NCBI GenBank assembly: GCA_032718475.1
Contig: JAUCBJ010006877.1
Location: forward strand, 1-38,803
Direction: 5' to 3'
DNA: 38,803 nucleotides
DNA from: Nemertoderma westbladi
Taxonomy: Eukaryota; Xenacoelomorpha; Nemertodermatida; Nemertodermatidae
Shown here: positions 12,201-20,156 of the stretch, in pieces
Layout: every line of letters begins with the position of its first letter
Numbering within the stretch: position 1 is the stretch's first letter
Position numbers and translations under genes: made by a program
The notes under the pieces: generated by a model
What the model was told of the DNA's origin: nothing
The model's database searches: none
What the model saw: only the letters and a program-made list of their open reading frames with translations

Positions 12201-14926
12201 AGTAGCATTACCACATGTTAGCAAAATATGCACCAGGTTATTATACAATTCATCTATATACTTCTTATGAGTTTCACAGTTTGTATCATTGCACACAATA
12301 AATGACTCATCAATTGGAAAAAATTCTAAAAGTTGACGAGCCTTAATGAGATAGTTATTAATTTGCAAAGGTGTGGCGTGTTCCCAATCCAGAGTATTAC
12401 ACGATTTATGTTGCTGAGCAGGAGTGCCGCCAGCACTTTGTCCATTAACTGTGCCACATATAGACACACTGATAGGAATATGGTCCCTAACACTAATATC
12501 GTAGTTCACATTGATGTTTTTTATCAGCTCAATAGCAGATTGGGAACATACAACATGATCCAACCACGATGTTGACGAATGTGCGTCACTCACGTAAGTA
12601 AACGTATTGGCTGGCAATAACACTGTATCAATGATAGACAGATTTAACTCACTGCACCATTCAGATAGATAATTATAGAATAATCTGCCTGGGTTGGCGT
12701 TAAAATCACCGAAAATCAACAAATGAGAATGAGGTACAGATTCATAAATGGCCTTTAGGCTCCCAAGACAATTACTATAAAGGTCATCATTATCAGGGCA
12801 TTCATATGGCATATAAACATTAAGAATTAATAAAATATCATTATTATTCAACTTAACAGTTATCCCAAAAACCCTATCATTACCTGTTTTAATTATAGCG
12901 GTAGAGTGCGCTATGGATTTTTTCCAAAGTATACCGATACCCCCAAAGGGCCTGCCAACTAATATCTGACTAGATAGATCAACGGGTGACGTACCAAAAG
13001 CATTGTAATTAGGGTGTATATTAGACAAAAATGACAACTCCTGCTTAGGGAGCATTAGTTCTTGCAGTAATAACAAGTCACACCCATTATTACAAGCATC
13101 ATTAATTACATGTAGTGAGTGCAAATTTCTAACAGACCCACAGTTATACGAAACAAAACTTAGGTTGAGGTTAAAGCTTTCATCCGCCATTGTTAAGGTT
13201 GGAAAGTTTCAGAATAAGACATTGATTAAAGAAAGAAATATAAACATTTTATAAAAAAAAAATATATATATTTATACATAAAATAATACAAATGATACAA
13301 AAATTATAGTTCAAACATCAACCGGAACACTACCGGTTTGATCACTATTCGAAATGCCTACCATTCCACCTCGGGAGTTGACGACAGCAGCGGAGTTATC
13401 ACGCAAGTAGCCAACAAAGTCCGTGATGCGAGTATACATTGGCCACACTGTGGGGTCGAGAAGTTGTTCCCTCTCACCAGACTTGCATGATATGTATATT
13501 GACAATGATTTATGACAATGTATATTTAATTAATAAGAAGGGGTGAGGGTCTGTCTTACAATCTATTGGTTGTAGGTTCAGCCCCGCCAGGGTCCACTCA
13601 GCCTTTCATGCATTGAATTACTAGGAACTAAACTTGGAATAGGAGTAACGCCCACCATTACGTTATGGTAGCAGCTATCGAATAAAGAGCCTTGGGGTTA
13701 CCTCCAGATTCGGCCGACTGTTTGCTTGCTTTTTTGTAAATTAAATTATTTTTTATTCCTACTTGTTCAATTATTTTCCCCCTATTGAGTTGAGAGTATC
13801 TACTAAATTAGTTATAAAAGTTAACTATCTACTTATTTTAGGTACATGCCGATAGGAATTATGTTTCTAATTGCTGGAAAGCTTCTAGCTAGTGAAAGTC
13901 TGGCTGATTTATTTAATGTTTTATGGAAATACATGCTGACAGTGTTGGCTGGACTAGCTATCCACGGATTTATTATACTTCCTGTTATTTACACTATATT
14001 CGCGCGAAGTAATCCCTTCAAATTCATATTTGGAATTCTGGAACCGATTCTGACAGCTTTCGGTACTGCATCAAGGTAGGTCTATCAAAATTACTATATT
14101 TGACCATCAATATAAAATTTGAGACCAAATTTATAATTTCCTTATATTTTAGGTTGTCGTTTAATGATACTTAACAAAAATTACCCTTATCTCTTCTTCA
14201 AAACAATGCATAATACTATTTCAGCTCTGCAACAATGCCCGTTACAATACGATGTCTAGAAGAGAAAAATGACCTTCTCCCCTCGGTGGTTCGATTTACC
14301 ATCCCTATTGGAGCTACAATAAATATGGATGGTACTGCACTGTACGAGGCTGTTGCTTCGATATTCATCGCCCAATATGAAGGAATGTCTTTGGATTTTG
14401 GACAAATTGTTGTAGTCAGGTTAGTTCCTAATATTGTTATAAATCATTATTATGTTATATATTATATTACTTTATAATTAAATATTATATTATTTTATAT
14501 TTTTGATAGACCACAAAATAATGAATGGATCGATACACTCCGTATCTATACGTTCATTTCTTTTGTGGTCTACAGAGAAATATAAAATAATATAATATTT
14601 AATTATCCTAGTTAGTGTGGCGCCGTCCAGGCCTCACAAGTAGCCGCAAAGAGAAAGGAGCCCGCCGACGGGGTTCCCTGTAGAATGGCGATCCCAGTTC
14701 TCACATACACTTTCCCAGTTCATCCATATTCTTAAGTTCCGTGTGTCCTTGAGAATGAGCAGTCATTTGAGGAAAGGGTGGGCTGTCCGTCTACCACCAT
14801 GCATATTCTCACCAGCACTCTGCCACAGCACAAGGTTGTGTATAGAATAAGGTTGATCCAGCCGCTGTAAACTGGCCGAGCCGAGCAAGCTTCAGGTGGT
14901 GGTTCTACATTTATTTTTTTACTTAT

Positions 14927-14979
<53 letters not shown>

Positions 14980-17900
14980 GGTCGAGCGAACTCGGACAGT
15001 GGAAATGAGATCCTTCCAGGCTTCCCGATTCTCCATAGTTGTCGCAATTTCGTTTCTCCCAAGTTCAGTATCCCTTTCAAGTTGATCTATATATTTTATG
15101 GCCGGTCGTCCACTACGCTTTCCATGAGTTTGTTGCCAGAGAAGTAGATCTGGTATGACCTCGTCTTTACTTCGCCAGCAGTGTCCACTGACTCTTAATC
15201 TGCTTTCACGGAGGGTGGTTGATACAGGTGGTATTGTTCCATAAAGCTCGGCGTTTGTCATGTGTTGTCTCCAGATGATGTTTAGGACTGCCCTTAGTAG
15301 TCTTTTGTAGCAACCATCAATTCGTTGTTCAAGTGATTTAGTCAGTGTCCCGGTCTCACCCCCGTATAAAAATACACTTTCCACTGTGGCTCGAAAGAAC
15401 TTAGTCTTCAGGTGCCTGGAGAGACCTGATTTCCAGATGGTATTCATTTTTGATAGAGCTACCCAAGCCTTTGCTTTCCTCAACTTCTATGTCCTTTTCT
15501 GCTACTCTCTATCCATGATCCAAGGTACTGGAAGTCATCGACCATCCTTAGTTTATTATTATCAATGGTTGTCAAGTTTCCATCAACATTAAAGGTCATG
15601 AATTCGGTCTTTGTAGCATTTATATGCAATCCAACCTCCTTAGCAGCCCTCTCCACTTTATTGCCGGATATCTACTACTTCTGCGTTCTTGAAGTGTGAA
15701 TCCCAGATCTTCACCCTTTGTGGCCGTCCTCATTGCGTAATCTAGCACAATTACAAATAGCAATGGTGCTAATGTGTCACCTTGCAGTACGCCAGCCAGA
15801 ATTGAGAAAAACTCAGTTTCACCATCTGGTGAGAGTACCTGCACTTCTGTGTCACAATATAACAATCCAATGCCAGCATCAATTACTTCTGGTATTCAAT
15901 AAGAAAGCTCTTAGGATTTCAAGCATTTTACCTCTATGGATGGAGTCGAATGCCTTCTTGAAGTCCACAAAAGTCATGTTTGATTTAATCACAATTTAAA
16001 AAAAAATATAATTTATCCAGCGTTAGACATCAGCTTTGCAGGTTGCAGCCCTGTTTAAACAGTTATTACTGCCTGACTTTTGCTGTATTGCAATATATTA
16101 CAGTATTCAGTTACCGGTATTAGTGCTTCTTTATTAATTTTACTGAATTAGGCCTAACAGAAGTAATTAAAATGACAAGTTCCAGTGCAATCTTCAATGA
16201 TTCTGAAGAAAAACGTATGGTTGACAGGTTCAGAGATGTTACTTTTAGAGAGGGTCGTGATTCTGTGGCATAATCAAACTGAACTCAAACCAAAACAGCC
16301 CTTTTAAGGGCCAGCATCCTTTGCCACTATCGAGGAGCTCCCTGTGCTGCAAAGGGGAAACATGGCTGTAAAGCTGATGACTAACGCTGGATAAATTATA
16401 TTTTTTTAATTGTGATTAAATCAAAAATATTGAAAAATAAGATTGTTTTAAAGAATAGCCTATACAATTTTTATACTTTGCATGCAAGCTCAGAATTAAA
16501 TTCTCATTCAAATGGTATATTACACTAAGGTTTATGTATGGCAGTTTTGGCTGGCCAGGGGGGGTGGGGGCAATCATTTTGGAACACCCGGTACTAATTC
16601 GTTTATTGTTTTGGTTAGATTCAGCCCTTCTGTAGCCGATGTTTTTGGTGAAAACCTATGGTATTATTCTGTTTGCCCTAACTGAAAAGTGAAATATAAC
16701 GGCAGAAGTTTGGTATTCTTCACATGGGCCGAATATTTTCCAATGCTTTTTCCGAGAATGCAAACTTCAGGACAAATATGAGTCACTGAATCGGTTTGTA
16801 TTTATTTATGTAACGCTTTGTTTATTCATGTACTGGTAACACAAACCACCATTCATATATGATGCTCTTGTATTGTACCTATAAACATATTATATTTTTT
16901 ATGTAGTTTGACAGCTACACTGGCTAGCATTGGAGCAGCAGGTATACCTTCTGCTGGTCTGGTAACCATGGTTATAATATTGAACGCTTTGGGTCTCCCA
17001 GTAGAAGACATTGCTTTAATTATCCCGATTGACTGGTTGCTGTAAGTAGTAACTTGTTATGTTCTAAAATGTTTTATTTGTTCCAATCAATTGTAATTTT
17101 AAATCTGTAATGATAATTTTGACTCATTATGTAAAACAATTTATTTTTAGAATATAATGGATTGGTTTACATTTTTTTTAGAAATTTGAAAATTCTAAAC
17201 ATTTATAAACTAATTGATTTTATAGGGACCGATTTCGAACTGCAGTAAATGTTCTTGGAGATTCGATCGGGGCAGGAATAATTAATAAATACGTAAAGAC
17301 TGCAGACGATATCTGTATTGATGAGGAATTGGGCGCTGCTGGAGGTACTGGGATGGGCAGAAAATCATTAATTGGAGTCTATGAGGTCAAGTTATATTTT
17401 ATTTACATAATATATATTTATAATAAGCAGAAAAATTTTTTTTTTACCAAATTTGTTAGATTTACAGTTGATTGAAGTTCTAACTTGTACAAACAGTACC
17501 TTTCTTTCATCATCTGTTTTGAAAGAAGAGCTCTGAAAAAGGTCTTCGAGTTTAATAGCTTATTATTATATAATAAATAAAATAGAACTATATTATAATA
17601 ACTAATAGTTTATTCAGCGGTATATGGGCCATGCTATTTTGTAGCACCCCCCCCCCCCCCCCCCCCCCCCCGATCATAATATTTTATTTAGAAAGAAAAC
17701 GTATTTTCACGACCATTCTCAGAATGGTTACACAGAATTCAAAATTATATTTCTAGAAAAAAAAACATGTAATTTTGCACAGCATCGTGGTGTTCGTAAC
17801 ACATTTGATCATTTCGATGTTACGATCTGTACATACTGTGATAAGAAAGTTAGAAATGCATGTGCCTGCATTGTGAGGATCAGCACCCAAACAAGCAATA

Positions 17901-18631
17901 GCTGCGCTTGTTTATATATGGTCGAAAATTTCCACCCAATTTTTTAAGGTGGAGCAACACTATTGGGTACATAGAACACAATCAGAACAACCTTAGGGAA
18001 TTTCTTAGCCAGTTGTCCAGAATATGAGAAGTGGCAACGGATGATGCTACGGTTGGAGATATGTGCCATTTTATCTGAATGTGCAGTTCAGTATGTTCAG
18101 TATGTGTTTCAAATTTCAAACAATATGATTAAGATTTGTAGAAAAAATCTGGGGGAGGGGGGGGGGGGTGGCGTGTCATCAGAAAATGACACTATATTAC
18201 GGGACATGGTGTTTAATGTACTATTTCATGACAGTGATTGCAAAAAAGATGTATCTTTTCTACTTTTCAAAATTGTTTACAATAATAAAGTTGAATATTT
18301 ATTATTTCACTTAAAACCCCCGAAAAGAGCTGAGTCATATGTAACCTGAGTTCCAATCTCGAGCTTTTCTTCATGTCTCGATATTTTTTAATATAACATG
18401 GGAGTGCATGTGTGGGATAAGTGATAGTAAGTATGTGCAAGTTAACTAAAGGATCAGCTTTACATGGTTTATCAATTAAATAACTAACAATTTAAATCGG
18501 ATATTTTAATATTATTTCAGGGTATTGAATTGAAATCCAATCAAGATGTCCCAGCTGGTAAGCAATCACCACTCAACTACTCAGATGATACCCAATCTCC
18601 AGATGACTTACAAATCATTTCTCACCTCTAG
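5942..18631 (+). CDS. SLC1A: SLC1-family excitatory amino acid transporter (EAAT-type), nine exons
   Basis: This is a complete nine-exon gene for a sodium-coupled glutamate/aspartate transporter of the plasma membrane. Exons are 5942-6257, 6916-7127, 8989-9064, 9358-9511, 13842-14075, 14225-14419, 16907-17041, 17226-17385 and 18521-18631, totalling 1593 nt or 530 aa. Every join keeps the frame and uses GT/AG. Family motifs visible are FPGEMLVR in TM2 (about 72-79), the serine-rich HP1 tip SSSATMP ending at 336, NMDGT in TM7 (364-368), SIGAAGIP in HP2 (403-410) and the TM8 set D442, R445 and N449. The arginine at 445 is the residue that in the family selects acidic substrates over neutral ones. 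Sequons N183-V-S and N205-G-T lie in the large outer loop, which is short here. The C-terminus SHL fits a class I PDZ ligand. The subtype within SLC1 cannot be fixed from motifs. Confidence 0.95.
6320..6600. repeat. Clustered GGACAATTG motif, 14-17 bp degenerate repeat in intron 1
   Basis: Intron 1 (6258-6915) contains about eight copies of GGACAATTG or near variants, several in tandem between 6500 and 6580 (TGGACAATTGCACCC, TGGACAATGGCTCC, CCGGACAATTTCCCT). The full palindrome GGACAATTGTCC is approximated at 6320-6345. No protein or RNA gene is apparent in this intron. Confidence 0.6.
6916..7127 (+). CDS. Transporter exon 2 (TM3 and start of the outer loop)
   Basis: The acceptor TTTCTTTAG precedes GTAAGATTGG and restores a glycine codon. 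It encodes TM3 ([19 protein letters not shown]) and the [12 protein letters not shown] stretch. The donor is TTG|GTTAGT, phase 0. A second GTTAGT four bases downstream would shift the frame into exon 3, so the first was chosen. Confidence 0.88.
7128..8988. other. Intron 2 of the transporter, no gene seen apart from a SINE head
   Basis: This is 1.86 kb of AT-rich intron. I see one tRNA-like region at 8095-8175 on the minus strand. The remaining sequence shows no coding frame with recognisable motifs. Confidence 0.7.
8095..8175 (-). mobile_element. tRNA-like SINE head (A box and B box)
   Basis: On the minus strand an A-box-like GTTGGTTGAGTGATCA is followed at normal tRNA spacing by a B-box-like GTGATTCGATCCC flanked by paired GGCA/TGCC bases. 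The cloverleaf is degenerate, so this is a tRNA-derived SINE or tRNA relic rather than a working tRNA. The SINE body and tail were not delimited. Confidence 0.5.
8989..9064 (+). CDS. Transporter exon 3 (extracellular loop)
   Basis: A 76-nt exon between AATTTTAG and GTGAGT, phase 0 in and phase 1 out. It encodes a hydrophilic, tyrosine-rich segment with an N-V-S sequon, matching the variable loop within TM4. It is too short for routine ORF finding and was placed by phase and splice sites. Confidence 0.82.
9358..9511 (+). CDS. Transporter exon 4 (TM4 end and TM5)
   Basis: The acceptor CTTTTAG restores a serine codon (A|GT). It reads [17 protein letters not shown] and then [13 protein letters not shown], typical of SLC1 TM4c to TM5. 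The donor is ATGTG|GTGAGT, phase 2. Confidence 0.93.
10140..13290 (-). mobile_element. Intact LINE (APE-type non-LTR retrotransposon) in transporter intron 4
   Basis: The element carries one uninterrupted ORF and ends, on its own strand, in a (TAA)n tail at about 10140-10155, typical of short-tailed LINEs. It is bounded by AATGATACAATAATTAT (10123-10139) and AATGATACAAAAATTAT (13291-13307), 16 of 17 identical, a candidate target-site duplication. The 5' UTR would be about 100 bp. It lies antisense to the host gene. An intact ORF and near-identical flanks suggest recent insertion, though the AT-rich flanks make the duplication call uncertain. Confidence 0.8.
10323..13190 (-). CDS. LINE ORF2: AP-endonuclease plus reverse transcriptase, 955 aa
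   Basis: The protein nicks target DNA and copies the element RNA by target-primed reverse transcription. Residues 1-240 form an APE-type endonuclease with N16, QE at 43-44, GDFN at 161-164, SWLDH at 208-212 and RDH at 235-237 (the usual SDH has R for S). Reverse transcriptase spans about 500-790, with NYRGIS near 563, the first catalytic Asp in LDASKAFD (630-637), TKQGGILSP (688-696) and YADD (729-732). A C-terminal region of about 160 residues follows. No zinc knuckle or RNase H is visible. ATG at 13190 was chosen as the first Met leading into the endonuclease fold. The clade (CR1/Jockey-like or relatives) cannot be settled by eye. No stop or frameshift is present. Confidence 0.92.
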   Translation of the reverse strand: MADESFNLNLSFVSYNCGSVRNLHSLHVINDACNNGCDLLLLQELMLPKQELSFLSNIHPNYNAFGTSPVDLSSQILVGRPFGGIGILWKKSIAHSTAIIKTGNDRVFGITVKLNNNDILLILNVYMPYECPDNDDLYSNCLGSLKAIYESVPHSHLLIFGDFNANPGRLFYNYLSEWCSELNLSIIDTVLLPANTFTYVSDAHSSTSWLDHVVCSQSAIELIKNINVNYDISVRDHIPISVSICGTVNGQSAGGTPAQQHKSCNTLDWEHATPLQINNYLIKARQLLEFFPIDESFIVCNDTNCETHKKYIDELYNNLVHILLTCGNATISPRKTKSNTAPHIPGWNDIVKDKYEESRKWLKTWRSIGSPRDGEIHRKYLCSKAQFKRSLRECKRNEQKFREEKLANALIKGTSSNEFWSGVHKQACDFAPLPSRVGDANGPGEICDMWKSHFDDLLNSVKDDSSREFVHSRLKETVFGADNIVSPVETFMAINNLSRGKAVGPDGLLAEHFINGCCVSLLNILSIIFTGIFVHGYMPIGMMESIIIPLIKDKNDDHTSKDNYRGISIATVLSKILENVILHRCLSLLYTTDNQFGFKSKLGTETCVYALKEILNYYLSKNTPVYVCMLDASKAFDKVNHFVLFRKLIDRNIPLYIVRLIIYWYRSQLMCVVWAGIVSPKFTVTNGTKQGGILSPLFFNVYLDDLSIQLTLSGVGCYMGNIRVNHLGYADDICLLSNSIYGLQKLIDVAVSYASNNSMTFNKKKSKCMYFLPRDISCSAKSAVFLYDVKLDIVDKFNYLGHLIHCTLDDDFDIRKQTNSLYARGNMLLRKFGNCSRPVKLALFRAYCTPIYCNSLWAKRSYSDSAHNKLRVAYNNCARFLFKIPRITDGESTSISLTFGLLNIPLFIHLRYKSITSLFNRVDNIDNSILRGVSVICRQHGVSRIREMLNLNYVK
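13528..13735 (+). mobile_element. SINE with partial tRNA-like head
   Basis: A tRNA-like 3' half occurs at about 13545-13600: TGTCTTACAATCTATTGGTT followed by the B-box-like GTAGGTTCAGCCCCGCC. The A-box part is degraded or truncated. Non-tRNA sequence follows to about 13735. This resembles the organisation of tRNA-derived SINEs; the exact borders are not certain. Confidence 0.5.
13842..14075 (+). CDS. Transporter exon 5 (TM5 end, TM6, HP1 first half)
   Basis: It starts after TTATTTTAG and completes a tryptophan codon. It reads [13 protein letters not shown] and runs to [13 protein letters not shown]. The donor is TCAAG|GTAGGT, phase 2, splitting a serine codon in the HP1 tip. Confidence 0.95.
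14225..14419 (+). CDS. Transporter exon 6 (HP1 second half, TM7)
   Basis: The acceptor is CTATTTCAG. It encodes [14 protein letters not shown] and the TM7 motif [10 protein letters not shown], which contributes to sodium and substrate binding. The donor is GTCAG|GTTAGT, phase 2. Confidence 0.95.
14475..14605. mobile_element. 131-bp hairpin MITE in transporter intron 6
   Basis: The two halves are inverted copies. The outer 28 bp starting TAATTAAATATTATATTA match exactly, the inner TAGACCACAAAA matches exactly, and pairing continues with mismatches to GATAC near the centre (14520-14560). It starts 55 bp after exon 6. It could fold into a long hairpin in RNA or DNA. No transposase is present, so it is non-autonomous. 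Confidence 0.85.
14606..14922. other. Unassigned, GC-richer intronic sequence
   Basis: The stretch between the hairpin MITE and the LINE tail has higher GC than the surrounding intron (for example GGAGCCCGCCGACGGGG) and no open frame of note. It may be part of a repeat, but I recognise none. Confidence 0.4.
14923..15978 (-). mobile_element. 5'-truncated RTE-like LINE with (CTA)n tail
   Basis: On the minus strand, fragments of a reverse transcriptase read in order: [12 protein letters not shown] (about 15930-15975), [13 protein letters not shown] (about 15770-15810), a connecting stretch ending QYLGSW, then a C-terminal part at 14977-15483 including [12 protein letters not shown] and [11 protein letters not shown]. 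The YADD-bearing part is missing and there are stops and frameshifts near 15490, 15660 and 15885. After the ORF stop comes a (TAG)n microsatellite (14927-14979 on the + strand), the usual tail type for this group. The copy is dead. It is antisense to the transporter and sits in intron 6. Confidence 0.85.
14927..14979. repeat. (ACT)n microsatellite, LINE 3' tail
   Basis: About 17 ACT triplets. Its position right after the minus-strand LINE stop codon identifies it as the element's tail. Confidence 0.9.
15979..16425. mobile_element. 447-bp non-autonomous DNA element with about 62-bp terminal inverted repeats
   Basis: The left end starts TTTGATTTAATCACAATT and the right end is its inverse. The inverted match continues through TATAATTTATCCAGCGTTAG and CATCAGCTTT, differing mainly in the length of an A run. 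The interior holds a 33-codon frame from ATG 16172, starting [14 protein letters not shown], of unknown origin. No transposase is visible. The left end abuts the truncation point of the neighbouring LINE exactly. A target-site duplication is not obvious. Confidence 0.82.
16426..16906. other. Remaining intron 6 sequence, nothing recognised
   Basis: AT-rich intronic sequence with a G-rich patch near 16558-16570. No coding frame or repeat is recognised. Confidence 0.6.
16907..17041 (+). CDS. Transporter exon 7 (HP2)
   Basis: The acceptor TTATGTAG restores a serine codon. It encodes HP2, the extracellular gate, as [16 protein letters not shown], then ALIIPIDWL entering TM8. The donor is TTGCT|GTAAGT, phase 2. 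Confidence 0.95.
17226..17385 (+). CDS. Transporter exon 8 (TM8)
   Basis: The acceptor GATTTTATAG completes a leucine codon. It reads [19 protein letters not shown] with D442, R445 and N449 of the substrate site, then the cytoplasmic tail. The donor GAG|GTCAAG is weaker than the others. Intron phase is 0. Confidence 0.9.
17386..18520. other. Intron 8 with C25 and G-rich runs, no gene seen
   Basis: Contains a 25-base C run (17647-17671) and a G-rich run at about 18151-18170. The longest frame (18041-18349) crosses the G run and has no recognisable motif, so I do not call it a gene. Confidence 0.6.
18521..18631 (+). CDS. Transporter exon 9 (C-terminal tail and stop)
   Basis: The acceptor is ATTATTTCAG. 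It encodes a 36-residue hydrophilic tail ending SHL, then TAG. The tail is not conserved in sequence, but frame, length and position fit. Confidence 0.85.
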   Translation, partial: GIELKSNQDVPAGKQSPLNYSDDTQSPDDLQIISHL

Positions 18632-18715
18632 AAATACATTTTAATATGTATAATGTATTAATACATACATAATATTATTAAAGGTGTTGTAACCTATAAT
18701 CTTATCTGTTTTTGC

Positions 18716-18721
18716 AATAAA
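18716..18721 (+). terminator. Polyadenylation signal of the transporter gene
   Basis: A canonical AATAAA lies 85 bp after the stop codon. No competing signal sits between the two. The cleavage site would fall at or inside the G54 run that follows. Confidence 0.7.
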
Positions 18722-18727
18722 TGTTAA

Positions 18728-18781
<54 letters not shown>
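18728..18781. repeat. Poly(G) run of 54 bases
   Basis: An uninterrupted G54 tract begins seven bases after the polyadenylation signal of the transporter. Length in the assembly may be approximate. Confidence 0.9.
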
Positions 18782-18839
18782 CTTTGGTCAAAAATATGTC
18801 GAAATTATTTTTATGATCTACATGTATTATGATTGTATT

Positions 18840-18960
18840 ATAATGAACGATTAACCGCCCTAATACTCCCGGGCTATAAAATGTTGTACAAAAAACGGGG
18901 GGGGGGGGGTGTCATATTGACCCCCCCTCCCCCCCCCCCCCCCCCCTCCCCCCTCTAAAA
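18840..18960. repeat. G-run/C-run repeat with spacer TGTCATATTGA
   Basis: A G11 tract (about 18898-18909) and a longer, slightly interrupted C tract (about 18921-18955) are separated by the short spacer TGTCATATTGA, so the two could pair as a hairpin. The flanks resemble the C-tract repeats at 22470 and 23600-23720. Confidence 0.6.
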
Positions 18961-19411
18961 TCTACAAATTTTTACGAAAACGTCTGATTTTTTGTTTGTA
19001 CGTAGGTATCACTAGATCTGAATCCGACCGAAAAAAAATTTCGAAAAAATGTACTGGGATGGTGGTTATATTGCAGAACCAAAATTACAAGTAGTGCACA
19101 GTTTTCACAAAATTTGAAAGTTACATTTTTCGGCTAATTGTTTTTCAATACAGGTTTTCTGGGGCGCAAAATACATTGGAAAATATTTAAAAATGATATG
19201 ATTGCTATAAATAGCTGTTTAGTCCTCTCTGCGTAGGAAAAAAATGAAAAAAACAAGTAACTAGCACTTTTCAGTTAGAACACAAAATTTTTGATTCACT
19301 TATACGATGCTATAAATTCACATTTTCAGGATTTCGAGGGCGCTGTTTCTAATGGAATACATTTCTAATATGCCAGATCATTGCTACTTTTATTTTTTGG
19401 CGTAATTTGGA

Positions 19412-19905
19412 AAATTTTGGTGCAAACACCAAATTTCGTACCCATCACCAAAAAGTACAAGTTTGCGATGTCCATTGCTGTTTTTATTGATTCCATCGGA
19501 TTCAGGACCCTCATAAACTCGTATAACGCAAGAAACAAGATAATACTATTATCTACTGATCAATTTTCTTATTTTCCAAAATTTGGTGCTGGAACAACAA
19601 TTTTCACCCACCGGCGAAAAATACAAGTTTGAAAACTCCTATGAAATTTTTACTGATTCCATTGAATTTAGAACCCTCACAAACCCGAATAACGCAAGAA
19701 ACAAGGTGACACAATCAATTGATATATTTGATGGTTTTCTAAATTTGGTGCTAGCACCACATTTTGCACCCACTTCTGAAAAATACAAGTTTGAGATGTC
19801 TAGTTCTATAATTATATATTTCATTGAATTCAGAACAGCCATAAACCTCTACAATGCAAGAAATAAATTGTCACAAGCAATTTTATCTATTGAATGTAAT
19901 TTTCA
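19412..19905. repeat. Degenerate tandem repeat, three units of about 163 bp
   Basis: Three units start near 19412, 19578 and 19741. Each has AATTTGGTGC, a short CACC-type element, then AAATACAAGTTTG (AAGTACAAGTTTG in the first), ATTGA-TTC and CGCAAGAAACAA (TGCAAGAAATAA in the third). Identity is moderate, so this is an old tandem array. Frames across it have no recognised protein signature. Confidence 0.75.
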
Positions 19906-20156
19906 AAAAACGTCTCAAAAAATGTGCCAAAAGTAGGGTTAAAAAATGGTGCTATAACTCGCTATATATATTATATTATATTGTTTTAATTCCTGTACAT
20001 AGATAAAATGTAAATGGGAATAGTAAAACCAAATGCATCATTAAAACATGCTAAATAAGTAAGTAAGTAATAAGTATAAAGTCTTTGACAAATTAAATAA
20101 AATTACATTAAGTATAGATGATATAAGAAATTAAATAATAAACATTGGACATTAAC

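Noticed and set aside
13311-13505. Minus-strand 64-codon frame upstream of the intact LINE, as a possible ORF1
   Set aside because: It lies outside the candidate target-site duplication and has no zinc knuckle or coiled coil. It remains possible if that duplication is spurious.
18041-18349. 102-codon frame in intron 8
   Set aside because: It crosses a G homopolymer and has no known motif; it lies inside an intron.
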